DNA from: Thermaerobacter subterraneus DSM 13965
GTDB lineage: Bacteria > Bacillota > Sulfobacillia > Thermaerobacterales > Thermaerobacteraceae
Assembly (NCBI RefSeq): GCF_000183545.2
Contig: NZ_JH976535.1
Span: 2,357,837-2,421,836, forward strand
DNA: 64,000 bases
Reading direction: 5' to 3'
Shown here in pieces: positions 26,493-34,301 of the stretch; within the stretch, counting starts at the first letter, position 1; each line of letters opens with the position of its first letter. A model generated the notes under the pieces. The model was not told the DNA's origin. It did not search any database and saw nothing but the letters and a program-made list of their open reading frames with translations. Made by a program: the position numbers and the translations under genes.

Positions 26493-27488
26493 CTAGTGCT
26501 TCCGATCCAGGATGAACCGGGCCAGGGCCCTCAGATTGGGCTCCATCGGCGCACCGGCCAGCTCATCCAGGGCTTCCAGCGCATCACCGACAAACTGCTC
26601 CGCCCGGCGGCGGGCATATTCCAGCCCGCCCACCGCCTCCACCCAGCCGGTCACCCGCTCCACCGTGGCATCGTCCACCTGCCGGGCTTCCAGGCGCTCC
26701 AGCAGCCAGGGCTGGGGATCCCGGGCCAGCGCGAACAGGACGGGCAGGGTGAGGACGCCGCTGCGCAGGTCCGTTCCCCGGGGCTTGCCCAGCTGCTCGG
26801 GGCTGCCCGTCAAATCCAGGATGTCGTCGATGACCTGGAAGCCCATGCCGATGCCGTAACCGTAGCGCCGCAGGGCCTCCGCCTGCTGCTCGGTGGCGCC
26901 GCCCATCAGGCCGCCCATCAGGCAGCAGTGGCTGATGAAGTGGGCGGTCTTCTTGTAGATCCGGCGGTAGTAGCCCTCCTCCCCGGTGCTGGGGTCGAAG
27001 AGCTGGGCCTGCTGCTCGATCTCGCCCGTGGACATCTCGTAGACCGCCTCGGCCATGACCTGCACCACGCGGTTGTCGCCGTCGGCGGCCAGCAGGGAGA
27101 AGGCCCGGGCGAACAGAAAGTCGCCCGTCAGCACCGCCGTCCCGGTACCCCACCGCACGTTGACCGTGGGCAGCCCCCGGCGGGCGGTGGCGCCGTCCAC
27201 GATGTCGTCGTGGACCAGGGTCGCCATGTGGATCAGTTCCACCGCCGCCGCCACCGGCAGCAGCCGCTCGCGATCGTATTGGAAGTTGCGTGCGGCCAGG
27301 AGGACCAGGGCGGGGCGCAACCGCTTGCCGCCGCCACGCTGCAGGTAGGTGGCCAGTTCGACGATGTGGGGATCAGGACCGTCCAGGGCCCGCCGGATCG
27401 CCACCTCGACCGCGGCCAGGTCGTTGCGGATCGGTTCGAAGACCGCCCCCGCCGCGACGGTCACCGATGCTTGCCCTTCGCCTGCCAT
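26493..27488 (-). CDS. Trans-polyprenyl diphosphate synthase (heptaprenyl type, large subunit)
   Basis: 331 residues of the polyprenyl synthetase family. The first Asp-rich motif is LVHDDIVDGA in the helix after GGGKRLRPALVLLAA; the second is FQVIDDILDLTGS. The small residue pattern before the first Asp motif (AAVELIHMATLVHDD) is that of long-chain medium synthases such as HepT, which make the side chain of menaquinone. Its small partner subunit is not in this window. GGGGGAAG lies 4-8 nt before the ATG. It lies between whiA and rex, all leftward. Confidence 0.88.
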   Translation of the reverse strand: MAGEGQASVTVAAGAVFEPIRNDLAAVEVAIRRALDGPDPHIVELATYLQRGGGKRLRPALVLLAARNFQYDRERLLPVAAAVELIHMATLVHDDIVDGATARRGLPTVNVRWGTGTAVLTGDFLFARAFSLLAADGDNRVVQVMAEAVYEMSTGEIEQQAQLFDPSTGEEGYYRRIYKKTAHFISHCCLMGGLMGGATEQQAEALRRYGYGIGMGFQVIDDILDLTGSPEQLGKPRGTDLRSGVLTLPVLFALARDPQPWLLERLEARQVDDATVERVTGWVEAVGGLEYARRRAEQFVGDALEALDELAGAPMEPNLRALARFILDRKH

Positions 27489-27570
27489 GCATCTTCCCCC
27501 GGCGCACCCGCGGCGCCTGCGGCGCTCCCCGGGGCAGGAGATTCCGTCAACACGCGGGACATGATTCATT

Positions 27571-28497
27571 TTACCCTTCCTGGTACCGGGCCGCCAGCGC
27601 CTGGAGCCGGCGGATGCGGTGCCCCACGGCGGACTTGCTCAGGGGCGGATCCAGCAACTGGCCCAGGTCCCGCAGGCTGGCCGACGGGTGCTCGATCCGG
27701 ACCCGGGCCACCTCCCGCAGCGATGGGGGCAGACCTTCCCATCCCACCGCCTCGACCAGCCGGCGGATGGCCGCCACCTGCCGCAACCCGGCGTCCACGG
27801 CCTTGCGCAGGTTGGCCGTCTCGGCGTTGACCAGGCGGTTGACCTGATTGCGCATGCCCTTGACCACCCGGTGGTTCTCCAGGGCCAGGACCGCCTGGTG
27901 GGCTCCCAGGCGCCCCAGGAACTCGGCGATCTGGTCGGCCTCCTTGAGATAGAGCCCCACCCGGCCCCGGCGCCGGGCACGGCCGGGCCGCAAGCCCCAG
28001 CGGCGCAGTTCGGCAGCCACCCGCCGCGCGGCGGCCGCCCCCGGGACCACCACCTCGGCGTGATACCCGTGCCCGGGCCCGCTGACGCTGCCTGCCCCCA
28101 GGAAGAGGCCCCGCAGGAACGCCTCCCGGTCCTGGCGGCGCCGCGGCTGTTCCCCGGCGCCCGGATCGGGAAGGCCGGCCAGCACCAGGCCCGAGCCGCC
28201 GGCCCCGGCGGGCTCGGGCGGTTCGTCCAGCCAGAGCTCGTAGACGTTGCCCCGGCCCAGCTTGCCCCGCCGGTCGACCACCAGCCGCGGCGTCACCCCG
28301 TAGCGGGCCCGCACCAGGCGAACCAGGAGGCGCGCCGTGGCGGCGCTTTCCGTACGCCAGCGCCAGCCCTTCCCCTCCACCGGCATCCCGCACCCCAGGC
28401 ACAGGCCGGCCAGCTCCCAGGCCAGGGCCGCGCCGTCGGCCGGCCAGAGCCGGGCCAGCTCGTCCTTGACCTGGCCCGAGAAAGTGTCCCGGATCAA
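27571..28497 (-). CDS. whiA: WhiA sporulation/cell-division regulator
   Basis: About 308 residues. WhiA combines a degenerate LAGLIDADG homing-endonuclease fold (here about 15-220, beginning FSGQVKDELARLWP) with a C-terminal helix-turn-helix (VRIEHPSASLRDLGQLLDPPLSKSAVGHRIRRL). GGAGG lies 7 nt before a TTG at 28497, which I use as start; an ATG six bases upstream (28503) almost touches the site and is the alternative. The LAGLIDADG half carries a Gly/Pro-rich insertion (DEPPEPAGAGGSG). The order rapZ, yvcK, whiA is conserved in Bacillota and Actinobacteria. Confidence 0.92.
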   Translation of the reverse strand: MIRDTFSGQVKDELARLWPADGAALAWELAGLCLGCGMPVEGKGWRWRTESAATARLLVRLVRARYGVTPRLVVDRRGKLGRGNVYELWLDEPPEPAGAGGSGLVLAGLPDPGAGEQPRRRQDREAFLRGLFLGAGSVSGPGHGYHAEVVVPGAAAARRVAAELRRWGLRPGRARRRGRVGLYLKEADQIAEFLGRLGAHQAVLALENHRVVKGMRNQVNRLVNAETANLRKAVDAGLRQVAAIRRLVEAVGWEGLPPSLREVARVRIEHPSASLRDLGQLLDPPLSKSAVGHRIRRLQALAARYQEG

Positions 28498-28612
28498 CGG
28501 CATCCCTCCAGCCCGGCGGGCCGGGGTCGAGCACCCGGGCCGCCGGGGTCCAGAACCCCATCCGGGAAGCGCCGCCAGCGGGCGGAACCGCAAGCGGCGG
28601 TCGCGGCAGGCC

Positions 28613-28727
28613 GGCTTGGCCCGCCCCGCGCCCCGCGGGCCGGCTGCCGGGGTCCCGCACCCGCGGTCCGGCTGCCGGCGCCCCGCGCCCCGCGGGCCGC
28701 CTTCAGGCGTCCCGCGCCACGCGGGCC
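28613..28727. repeat. Four tandem 28-29 bp GC-rich repeats between yvcK and whiA
   Basis: Units at 28613-28641, 28642-28669, 28670-28698 and 28699-28727 share a start like GGCTGCCGG and an end like CCGCGGGCC. The fourth unit overlaps the last codons of yvcK. Each unit can fold on itself; a role as transcript 3' structure is possible. Confidence 0.75.
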
Positions 28728-30091
28728 GGTTCGTCCGCCCCGGTCTCCTCGCGCCACAGGCGCTCGCCCAAAAGGAAGAAGTCCAGCCGGCGGCGCGGGT
28801 TCACCCGCGGGCGGGCAGCCAGCAGCACCCGCAGCAGGGCGCGGGCCAGCCGCTGGGGGTCGTGCCGGACCAGGTCGTCCCCCGCCAGCAGGCGCGCCGC
28901 ATGCACCTGCAGGCCCATCTGGCGCAGCCGCTCCCGGTCCAGGCGCACCACGTCCTGCCCCTGCTGGCGGTAGCGCTGGAGGAGCGCAGCCGGCGGCTGC
29001 TGGACGTTGACCAGCACGTGGTGGAAAAGCCCTGGGCCCACGGCGTCGATCAGCGCCCGGGCGTGGTCGGCGGCGGTGTAACCCGTGGTCTCCCCGGGCT
29101 GGGTCATGGCGTTCACCACCAGCACCTTGACCGCCCGGGAGCGGCGCAGGGCGTCGCGGATGCCGGGAATCAGCAGGTTGGGCAGGATGCTGGTGTACAG
29201 GCTCCCCGGGCCGAGCACCACCAGGTCGGCCGACTCGATGGCTTCCACGGCCGCCGGCGGCGGCTCGACCCCCGAGGGCTCCAGCCACACCTTGTCGATG
29301 GGCGCCGCATCGGCGGCGATGGCCGACTCCCCCCGGACGATCCGGCCGTCGGCCATGCGGGCCACCAGCGTCACGGGCGTCAGCGTCGACGGCAGCACCT
29401 GCCCCCGCACCGCCAGCACCTTGCTGGACTCGTACACCGCCTGCTCGAAGTCGCCCAGCAGTTCCGCCAGGGCGCCGATGAAAAGGTTGCCCAGGCTGTG
29501 GCCTGCCAGGGTGCCCTGGGTGAAGCGGTGCTGGAAGAGCTGGGCCATCAGCGGTTCGGCGTCGGCCAGGGCCACCAGGCAGTTGCGGATGTCGCCGGGC
29601 GGCAGGATCCCCAGCTCGCCGCGCAGGCGGCCCGAGCTGCCGCCGTCGTCGGCCACGGTGACGATGGCCGTCACGTTGCCGGTGTACTCCTTGAGGCCGC
29701 GCAGGAGCACCGACAGCCCCGTCCCGCCGCCGATGGCCACCACCCGCGGCCCCCGGTCCAGGCGCCGGCGCAGCACCAGCCGGTCCATGGCGGCGCCGTT
29801 GGCTCCGCCGGCCGGAGTGAGCAGTTCCGCCACCACCCGCAGCACGCGGTAGGTGGCCCCCACGGCCAGCAAGGCCCCCAACGCCATCACCGCGACCCCC
29901 GGCCAGGGTTCGGGGACGAACCGGCCCGTGGCCGCCAGCACCTGGCGGCGCAGCCACCCCTCGGCGGCCGCCCACAGGTCGGCCCCGGCGGCCATGGCGC
30001 CGCCCAGGGCCACCAGGTAGAGGCCCGCGGCGAACACCACCAGCCATCGCTTGATCCGCAGGCCCGGCAAGAGCCAGTATGCCAGCTTCAT
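28703..30091 (-). CDS. yvcK: YvcK/GlmN-type gluconeogenesis and cell-wall factor (CofD-like)
   Basis: 462 residues. The first 90 carry two membrane segments, an N-terminal addition also known in some YvcK proteins. The CofD-like domain starts at RVVAIGGGTGLSVLLRGLK and contains TVADDGGSSGRLRGELG, PPGDIRNCLVAL, and HSLGNLFIGAL. YvcK binds UDP-GlcNAc and is needed for growth on gluconeogenic carbon and for wall synthesis in Bacillus and Listeria. Three nt separate it from rapZ, so both are likely co-translated. The C-terminus contains a copy of the dispersed word GGACGAACCGG. Confidence 0.93.
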   Translation of the reverse strand: MKLAYWLLPGLRIKRWLVVFAAGLYLVALGGAMAAGADLWAAAEGWLRRQVLAATGRFVPEPWPGVAVMALGALLAVGATYRVLRVVAELLTPAGGANGAAMDRLVLRRRLDRGPRVVAIGGGTGLSVLLRGLKEYTGNVTAIVTVADDGGSSGRLRGELGILPPGDIRNCLVALADAEPLMAQLFQHRFTQGTLAGHSLGNLFIGALAELLGDFEQAVYESSKVLAVRGQVLPSTLTPVTLVARMADGRIVRGESAIAADAAPIDKVWLEPSGVEPPPAAVEAIESADLVVLGPGSLYTSILPNLLIPGIRDALRRSRAVKVLVVNAMTQPGETTGYTAADHARALIDAVGPGLFHHVLVNVQQPPAALLQRYRQQGQDVVRLDRERLRQMGLQVHAARLLAGDDLVRHDPQRLARALLRVLLAARPRVNPRRRLDFFLLGERLWREETGADEPARVARDA

Positions 30092-30094
30092 CCG

Positions 30095-31267
30095 TCACCC
30101 TCGCTTCCCCTGGGCCCGCTCCGCCAGGGAGCGCTCCACGTCGCGGTGTTCGACCAGCACCCGGTGCCCCTGGTTGCGCAGGTGGGCCGCCAGCGCCTCG
30201 GCGATCACCACCGAGCGGTGCTGGCCGCCGGTGCAGCCCACGGCCACGGTCAGCTGGGTCTTGCCCTCGTTGATGTACTGGGGCAGCAGGAAATCCAGCA
30301 GGTCCTGCAGTTGCTCCAGCAGCCGGCGCGCGCTGGGCCAGCGCAGCACGTAATCCCGCACCCGGTCGTCCAGGCCCGTCAGGGGCTGCAGGTCGGGCAC
30401 GTAGTGGGGGTTGGGCAGGAAGCGGACGTCGAACACCAGGTCCGCGTCGGCCGGCAGCCCGTAGCGAAAGCCGAAGCTCACCACGTGGGCAATCAGGCGC
30501 GGCGTCTCCGGCCCGCCCCACAGCTGGGCGATGCGCTCCCGCAGCTGCCGCGGCGAGAGTTCGCTGGTATCGAGGATCACGTGGGCGCGGCCGCGCAGGG
30601 CGCCCAGCCGCTGCCGCTCCGCCCGGATCCCCTCCAGCAGCCGGCCCTGGGGGGCCAGGGGATGGCGCCGCCGCGTCTCCTTGAACCGCTTGACCAGCGC
30701 CTCGTCGGAGGCCTCCAGGAACACGATCCGGTAGAACACGCCGGCCTGGTCCAGCTCCTGCAGCGCCTCCACCGCCTGGTCGAACCAGTCCCCGCCGCGC
30801 ACGTCCATCACCACCGCCACCCGCCGCACGGGGCTGTCGGGCTGGCGGCAGAGGGCGGCGAAGGGCGCCAGCAGAGCGGGGGGCAGGTTGTCGACGCAGA
30901 AGAAGCCGAGATCCTCCAGGGCGTGGATGGCCTGGGTCTTGCCCGCGCCGGACAGCCCGGTGACCACCACCAGCTGCAGGTCCCGCCCGGCACCCGCCTC
31001 CTGGCCCTGGCCCGCCGGCGCGGCGGCCTGCGCGGCCACGGGTACGCCAGGCTGCGGTACCGCCGGCGAAGCGGCCTGCGGCACTGCCGGCACGGCGGCC
31101 TGCGGGGCCCCGGGCGCGACAGCCGGTGCCACCCCCGGCGCAGGCCCCCCTGGCCCTCCGCCGGCGACCCCGTCGCTGGCTTCCCCGGCGCGCGGAGCGC
31201 CGTCCCCTGCAGCCGGGTCCGGATGTCCGGCCGGTCCCGCCGGGTTCCTTTCCGGCGCCTTTTCCAT
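30095..31267 (-). CDS. rapZ: RapZ/YvcJ nucleotide-binding protein
   Basis: 390 residues. The conserved part begins at about residue 95 with LVVVTGLSGAGKTQAIHALEDLG (Walker A GLSGAGKT), followed by DNLPPALLAPFA, FLEASDEALVKRFKETRRRHPL, and a C-terminal GCTGGQHRSVVIAEALA. In Escherichia coli RapZ guides RNase E to the GlmZ RNA; in Bacillus YvcJ has a less defined role. Residues 1-94 are a Pro/Ala/Val-rich extension made of VPQA-like units, which most RapZ proteins lack. The ATG was chosen because GGGAGGTGG lies 6 nt upstream. Confidence 0.93.
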   Translation of the reverse strand: MEKAPERNPAGPAGHPDPAAGDGAPRAGEASDGVAGGGPGGPAPGVAPAVAPGAPQAAVPAVPQAASPAVPQPGVPVAAQAAAPAGQGQEAGAGRDLQLVVVTGLSGAGKTQAIHALEDLGFFCVDNLPPALLAPFAALCRQPDSPVRRVAVVMDVRGGDWFDQAVEALQELDQAGVFYRIVFLEASDEALVKRFKETRRRHPLAPQGRLLEGIRAERQRLGALRGRAHVILDTSELSPRQLRERIAQLWGGPETPRLIAHVVSFGFRYGLPADADLVFDVRFLPNPHYVPDLQPLTGLDDRVRDYVLRWPSARRLLEQLQDLLDFLLPQYINEGKTQLTVAVGCTGGQHRSVVIAEALAAHLRNQGHRVLVEHRDVERSLAERAQGKRG

Positions 31268-31428
31268 CGCCCCCACCTCCCTGCCCGGCCCCGGGCCCGG
31301 GCCTGCATGCCGCACCCTCGGGGGGCGGCACCGGATCCCGGACCCCCACCGAATCCCAGACCCCTTTATCCTTCAAATCTTCCGCCGGGAAAAGGAACGA
31401 TCCTCCTGTACCGGCCCGCCGCCGGCCC

Positions 31429-32256
31429 TCACAGGCATCCCAGCACCGCCTGGACCAGCCGGTGGTCGGAGGCCCCGTGGTCCAGGACCTGCAGCTCCAC
31501 CACGCGCAGGCCGGCCACCCAGATCAGGTCGATGGCCGGCCCGGACTGTGGCGCCCCCTCACGGTCCCCCCGGCGCGGCCCGCCCCCGGAGCCTCCGGCA
31601 CCCCTTGAGCTCCCGCCGCCCGCCGCCACGACCCAGCAGGGCTCGCCTCCCGCACCACCGGTGGCCGGGTAGGTCGCCGGCGCCTGCGCCCGGGCCGCCG
31701 CGGCACTGGCCAGAACGGCCCGCAGGGGCGCCAGTTCCGGTGCCTCCGCCGGCGCGTTGAAGTCCCCCACCAGGACAACCGGCCCCTCCTGCCGCAGCCG
31801 GGCCGCCTGCTCGGCCAGGGCGCGGGCTTGCGCCCGGCGCTCCGCCGCGCCGAGCCCCAGATGGGTCACCCCCAGCCAGGCCGGTTCGTCCTGGGGACCG
31901 AAGCCGGACACCCGCAGCCACAGGCAGGCCCGGGGTTCCCAGCGGGAAGGCAGGGGCTGGGCCTCCACGGCCACCACCCCACTCCCCGCCGGGGGGACCG
32001 GCGGTCCGAGCCAGCACAGGCCGTAGGCGCCGCCCCGGTGCAGGGTGGGGTGGAAGAACCAGGCGCGGCCCAGGGCCATGCCCAGCCACCGGGCCTGGTG
32101 CACTCGGCCGCTGCGGCGGCGGCCGCCGTCCACCTCCTGCAGGCCGGCCCAGTGCGGGCTGGCCCGCTCCAGCACGCGCCGGATGCCCTCCAGGTCGACC
32201 CGGCCGTCCAGTCCCCGCCCGTGGCGGATGTTGAAGGTGGCAATGCGCCAGAGCAT
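31429..32256 (-). CDS. Endonuclease/exonuclease/phosphatase family protein
   Basis: 275 residues with the EEP-fold motifs in order: RIATFNIRHGRG at the N-terminus, GLQEVDGGRRR (metal-binding Glu), GDFNAPAEAPEL, and C-terminal ASDHRLVQAVL with the catalytic Asp-His pair. A Gly/Ser/Arg-rich insertion (about 205-240) precedes the last motif. The family covers DNases, sphingomyelinase-like phospholipases and phosphatases, so the substrate is open. The ribosome site is weak (GGGCAGGC); a GTG further upstream is possible. It follows the small membrane protein gene in one direction. Confidence 0.82.
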   Translation of the reverse strand: MLWRIATFNIRHGRGLDGRVDLEGIRRVLERASPHWAGLQEVDGGRRRSGRVHQARWLGMALGRAWFFHPTLHRGGAYGLCWLGPPVPPAGSGVVAVEAQPLPSRWEPRACLWLRVSGFGPQDEPAWLGVTHLGLGAAERRAQARALAEQAARLRQEGPVVLVGDFNAPAEAPELAPLRAVLASAAAARAQAPATYPATGGAGGEPCWVVAAGGGSSRGAGGSGGGPRRGDREGAPQSGPAIDLIWVAGLRVVELQVLDHGASDHRLVQAVLGCL

Positions 32257-32454
32257 GCCTGCCCGGTGCGCCAGGGCCGCTCCCTCCGTTGCACGCGCGC
32301 CGGTCACCCGCGCGGCGCGCCCTTCCCCGCCGGGCCGCGCGGCGGCCGGTTGCGGCCGGTTGCAGGGCCAAACCGCCCGGCCACCCCGGTCCGGCCCCAC
32401 AGGCCTTGCTCACCGCGCGGGCCGGGCCGCCCGTCTCCTGCGGGCTCCGGCCTG

Positions 32455-32736
32455 CTAGCCTGCGGCGGAGCCGTCCTCCTGGTCCTGCCGCCGCTGGCGC
32501 GCGGCCCGGTGCCAGCCGCGCTCCATCAGGACGCCGGCCATGTAGGCCAGCAGGATCGTCGGGATGAGAAGACCCGCAAAGTTGGTCCAGAAGATCCCTA
32601 CGGCCAGCAACACGGCGCAGACCGCCAGCGCCGTGCGCATCTCCCCCCGCACCCCCCAGGAGATGCCCAGGGCAATGGTCGTGACGCTGATCAGCACCTT
32701 GCCGATCAGGATCAGGATGTCGAGGACTCCGCCCAT
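32455..32736 (-). CDS. Small membrane protein of unknown function
   Basis: 93 residues with AAGGAGG 8 nt before the ATG. Two or three hydrophobic stretches are visible: ILILIGKVLISVTTIALGIS and the pair ALAVCAVLLAVGIFW and FAGLLIPTILLAYMAGVL. The C-terminal 20 residues are charged (RAARQRRQDQEDG). I do not recognise a family. It lies between the EEP gene and the hydroxyacid dehydrogenase, all leftward. Confidence 0.7.
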   Translation of the reverse strand: MGGVLDILILIGKVLISVTTIALGISWGVRGEMRTALAVCAVLLAVGIFWTNFAGLLIPTILLAYMAGVLMERGWHRAARQRRQDQEDGSAAG

Positions 32737-32851
32737 CTCCGGCCTCCTTCCCACCCTCCGGGGCCCGAGGTCTCCGGGGCCCCGGCTGCAGGTGTGGCCC
32801 TGGCCGGGCGGCGCGTTCGCGGGCACCGCGCCCGCACCGCCCGCCCCCACT

Positions 32852-32891
32852 ATACTGGACCATACTGGACCCCCTGGACTGGACCCCCTGG
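32852..32891. repeat. Short tandem repeats upstream of the small membrane protein
   Basis: ATACTGGACC occurs twice (32852-32861, 32862-32871), and a 14-bp word ACTGGACCCCCTGG occurs twice in tandem (32864-32877, 32878-32891). They fall between the dehydrogenase end and the membrane protein start. Function unknown. Confidence 0.8.
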
Positions 32892-33015
32892 CCGCCCTCC
32901 CGATGCCGCCGCCATCAGGATCCCCGGCCGGCCACGGCCTCCGGGCGGCCGGGCCGGCCACCGCTGCCGCAGGGCGCGGGGCGCGGCAGCTCAGGCCGAG
33001 CAAGGCGCCGCACAC

Positions 33016-33990
33016 CTACGCCATCTCCGGCACCGGGTGGGGCGGCCGCAGCCCCCGCAGCACGGCGGCGCAGTTCTCCGCCGCCAGCCGGGCCATGCGC
33101 CAGCGGGTGCGCCGGGTGGCGCTGCCGATGTGGGGCAGGGCGATCACGTTGGGCAGCTGCAGCAGCGGGTGATGGGGTGGAACCGGCTCCTGGCCGTACA
33201 CGTCCAGGCCCGCCATGGCCAGGTGCCCCTGGCGCAGCGCCTCGACCAGGGCCTGTTCGTCCACCACGCCGCCCCGGGCGGTGTTGATCAGGATGGCTCC
33301 GGGTTTCATCCGGGCCAGCCGCCGCCCGTCCAGCAGGTGGCGGGTTTCCGGGGTGAGGGGCACGTGGAGGGTGACGATGTCGGAGCGGGCCAGGAGGGAG
33401 TCCAGGTCGGCATAGGCGACGCCCAGCTCCTCCTCCGCGTCCGGATGGCGCCGGCGGCTGGAATACAGGACCTGCATGCCGAAGGCCCGGGCGCGGCGGG
33501 CCACGGCCCGGCCGATGCGCCCCAGGCCGACGATGCCCAGGGTGGCCCCGTCCAGCTCGAGGCCGAGCCACTGCAGGGGGTGCCAGGTGGTCCAGCGGCC
33601 GGCCCGCAGGTCCGCCTCCGCCTGGGGCAGGCGCCGGGCGCAGGCCAGGATCAGGGCCATGGCCAGGTCGGCGGTGGCCTCCGTCAGGACCCCCGGCGTG
33701 TGGGTCACCAGGATGCCCCGCCGCTGCGCTGCCTGGACGTCCACGTTGTCGTAGCCCACGGCGCAGTTGCTGACCACCCGCAGCCGGGGCGCTCCGGCCA
33801 GCAGCCCGTCGTCGATGCGGTCGGTGATCATGGTGATGACCCCGTCGGCCACGGCCAGGCGGCGGGCCAGCTCGGCCCGCGGCGGCGGGAGGAACTCGGG
33901 CCACACCTCCACCTCGGCCCAGCCTTCGAGGGGCGCCAGGGCGCCCTCAGGCACCTGCCGGGTGACGAAGACGCGGGGTCGCTCCCTCAC
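33016..33990 (-). CDS. D-2-hydroxyacid dehydrogenase (glyoxylate/hydroxypyruvate reductase type)
   Basis: 324 residues from GTG with GAGGAGG 7 nt upstream. NAD-binding motif LGIVGLGRIGRAVARRARAFG (about 146-166, quoted by its key GLGRIG), catalytic Arg in INTARGGVVDEQAL, Glu in LDVYGQEPVPPHHPL, and His in ALPHIGSAT. N-terminal VSNCAVGYDNVDVQAAQRRGI and TEATADLAMALIL are typical of glyoxylate reductase. It reduces glyoxylate or hydroxypyruvate with NAD(P)H. It is divergent from mgtE and has no pathway partners nearby. Confidence 0.92.
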   Translation of the reverse strand: MRERPRVFVTRQVPEGALAPLEGWAEVEVWPEFLPPPRAELARRLAVADGVITMITDRIDDGLLAGAPRLRVVSNCAVGYDNVDVQAAQRRGILVTHTPGVLTEATADLAMALILACARRLPQAEADLRAGRWTTWHPLQWLGLELDGATLGIVGLGRIGRAVARRARAFGMQVLYSSRRRHPDAEEELGVAYADLDSLLARSDIVTLHVPLTPETRHLLDGRRLARMKPGAILINTARGGVVDEQALVEALRQGHLAMAGLDVYGQEPVPPHHPLLQLPNVIALPHIGSATRRTRWRMARLAAENCAAVLRGLRPPHPVPEMA

Positions 33991-34070
33991 TCCCACACCT
34001 CCTCGGCGCCGGGCCGGCCGGGCAGGCCGGTTGCGGCAGAACCGGAGCCGCTCGGGAAGGGGGCTGCGGC

Positions 34071-34107
34071 CCGGCTGGAGCGGATCAGCCCGGCTGCAGC
34101 GGACCAG
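34071..34107. repeat. Near-perfect 18-19 bp tandem repeat in the dehydrogenase-mgtE gap
   Basis: CCGGCTGGAGCGGATCAG (34071-34088) is followed by CCCGGCTGCAGCGGACCAG (34089-34107). The 311-nt gap 33991-34301 also holds a hairpin (GCCGCTT at 34184-34190 with AAGCGGC at 34200-34206) and the mgtE -10 box. No magnesium riboswitch fits in the short mgtE leader. Confidence 0.65.
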
Positions 34108-34233
34108 CCCCGGCACGGGGCTGCGGGCCGGCCCGGCTGCAACGGTACTACGGCGTTTTCCCGCCCGTTCCTGGCAGGTGTAAGCCGCTTTTCGGCCGGA
34201 AGCGGCGTCTTCCGCCACCTCCCCGGCCCGCAC

Positions 34234-34239
34234 TATAAT
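34234..34239 (+). promoter_or_regulatory. Consensus -10 box for mgtE
   Basis: A perfect TATAAT 62 bp before the mgtE start. No good -35 hexamer lies 16-18 bp upstream, so it may be activator-dependent. Confidence 0.55.
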
Positions 34240-34301
34240 GGGCAAGGCATCGGGACCACGGGCACCACACTGGGCCAGCGGCCCAAAAGGGGGATCCCGC
34301 C

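Noticed and set aside
34207..34301. Magnesium (M-box) riboswitch before mgtE
   Set aside because: The leader from the -10 box to the start is only about 55 nt and shows none of the conserved structure.
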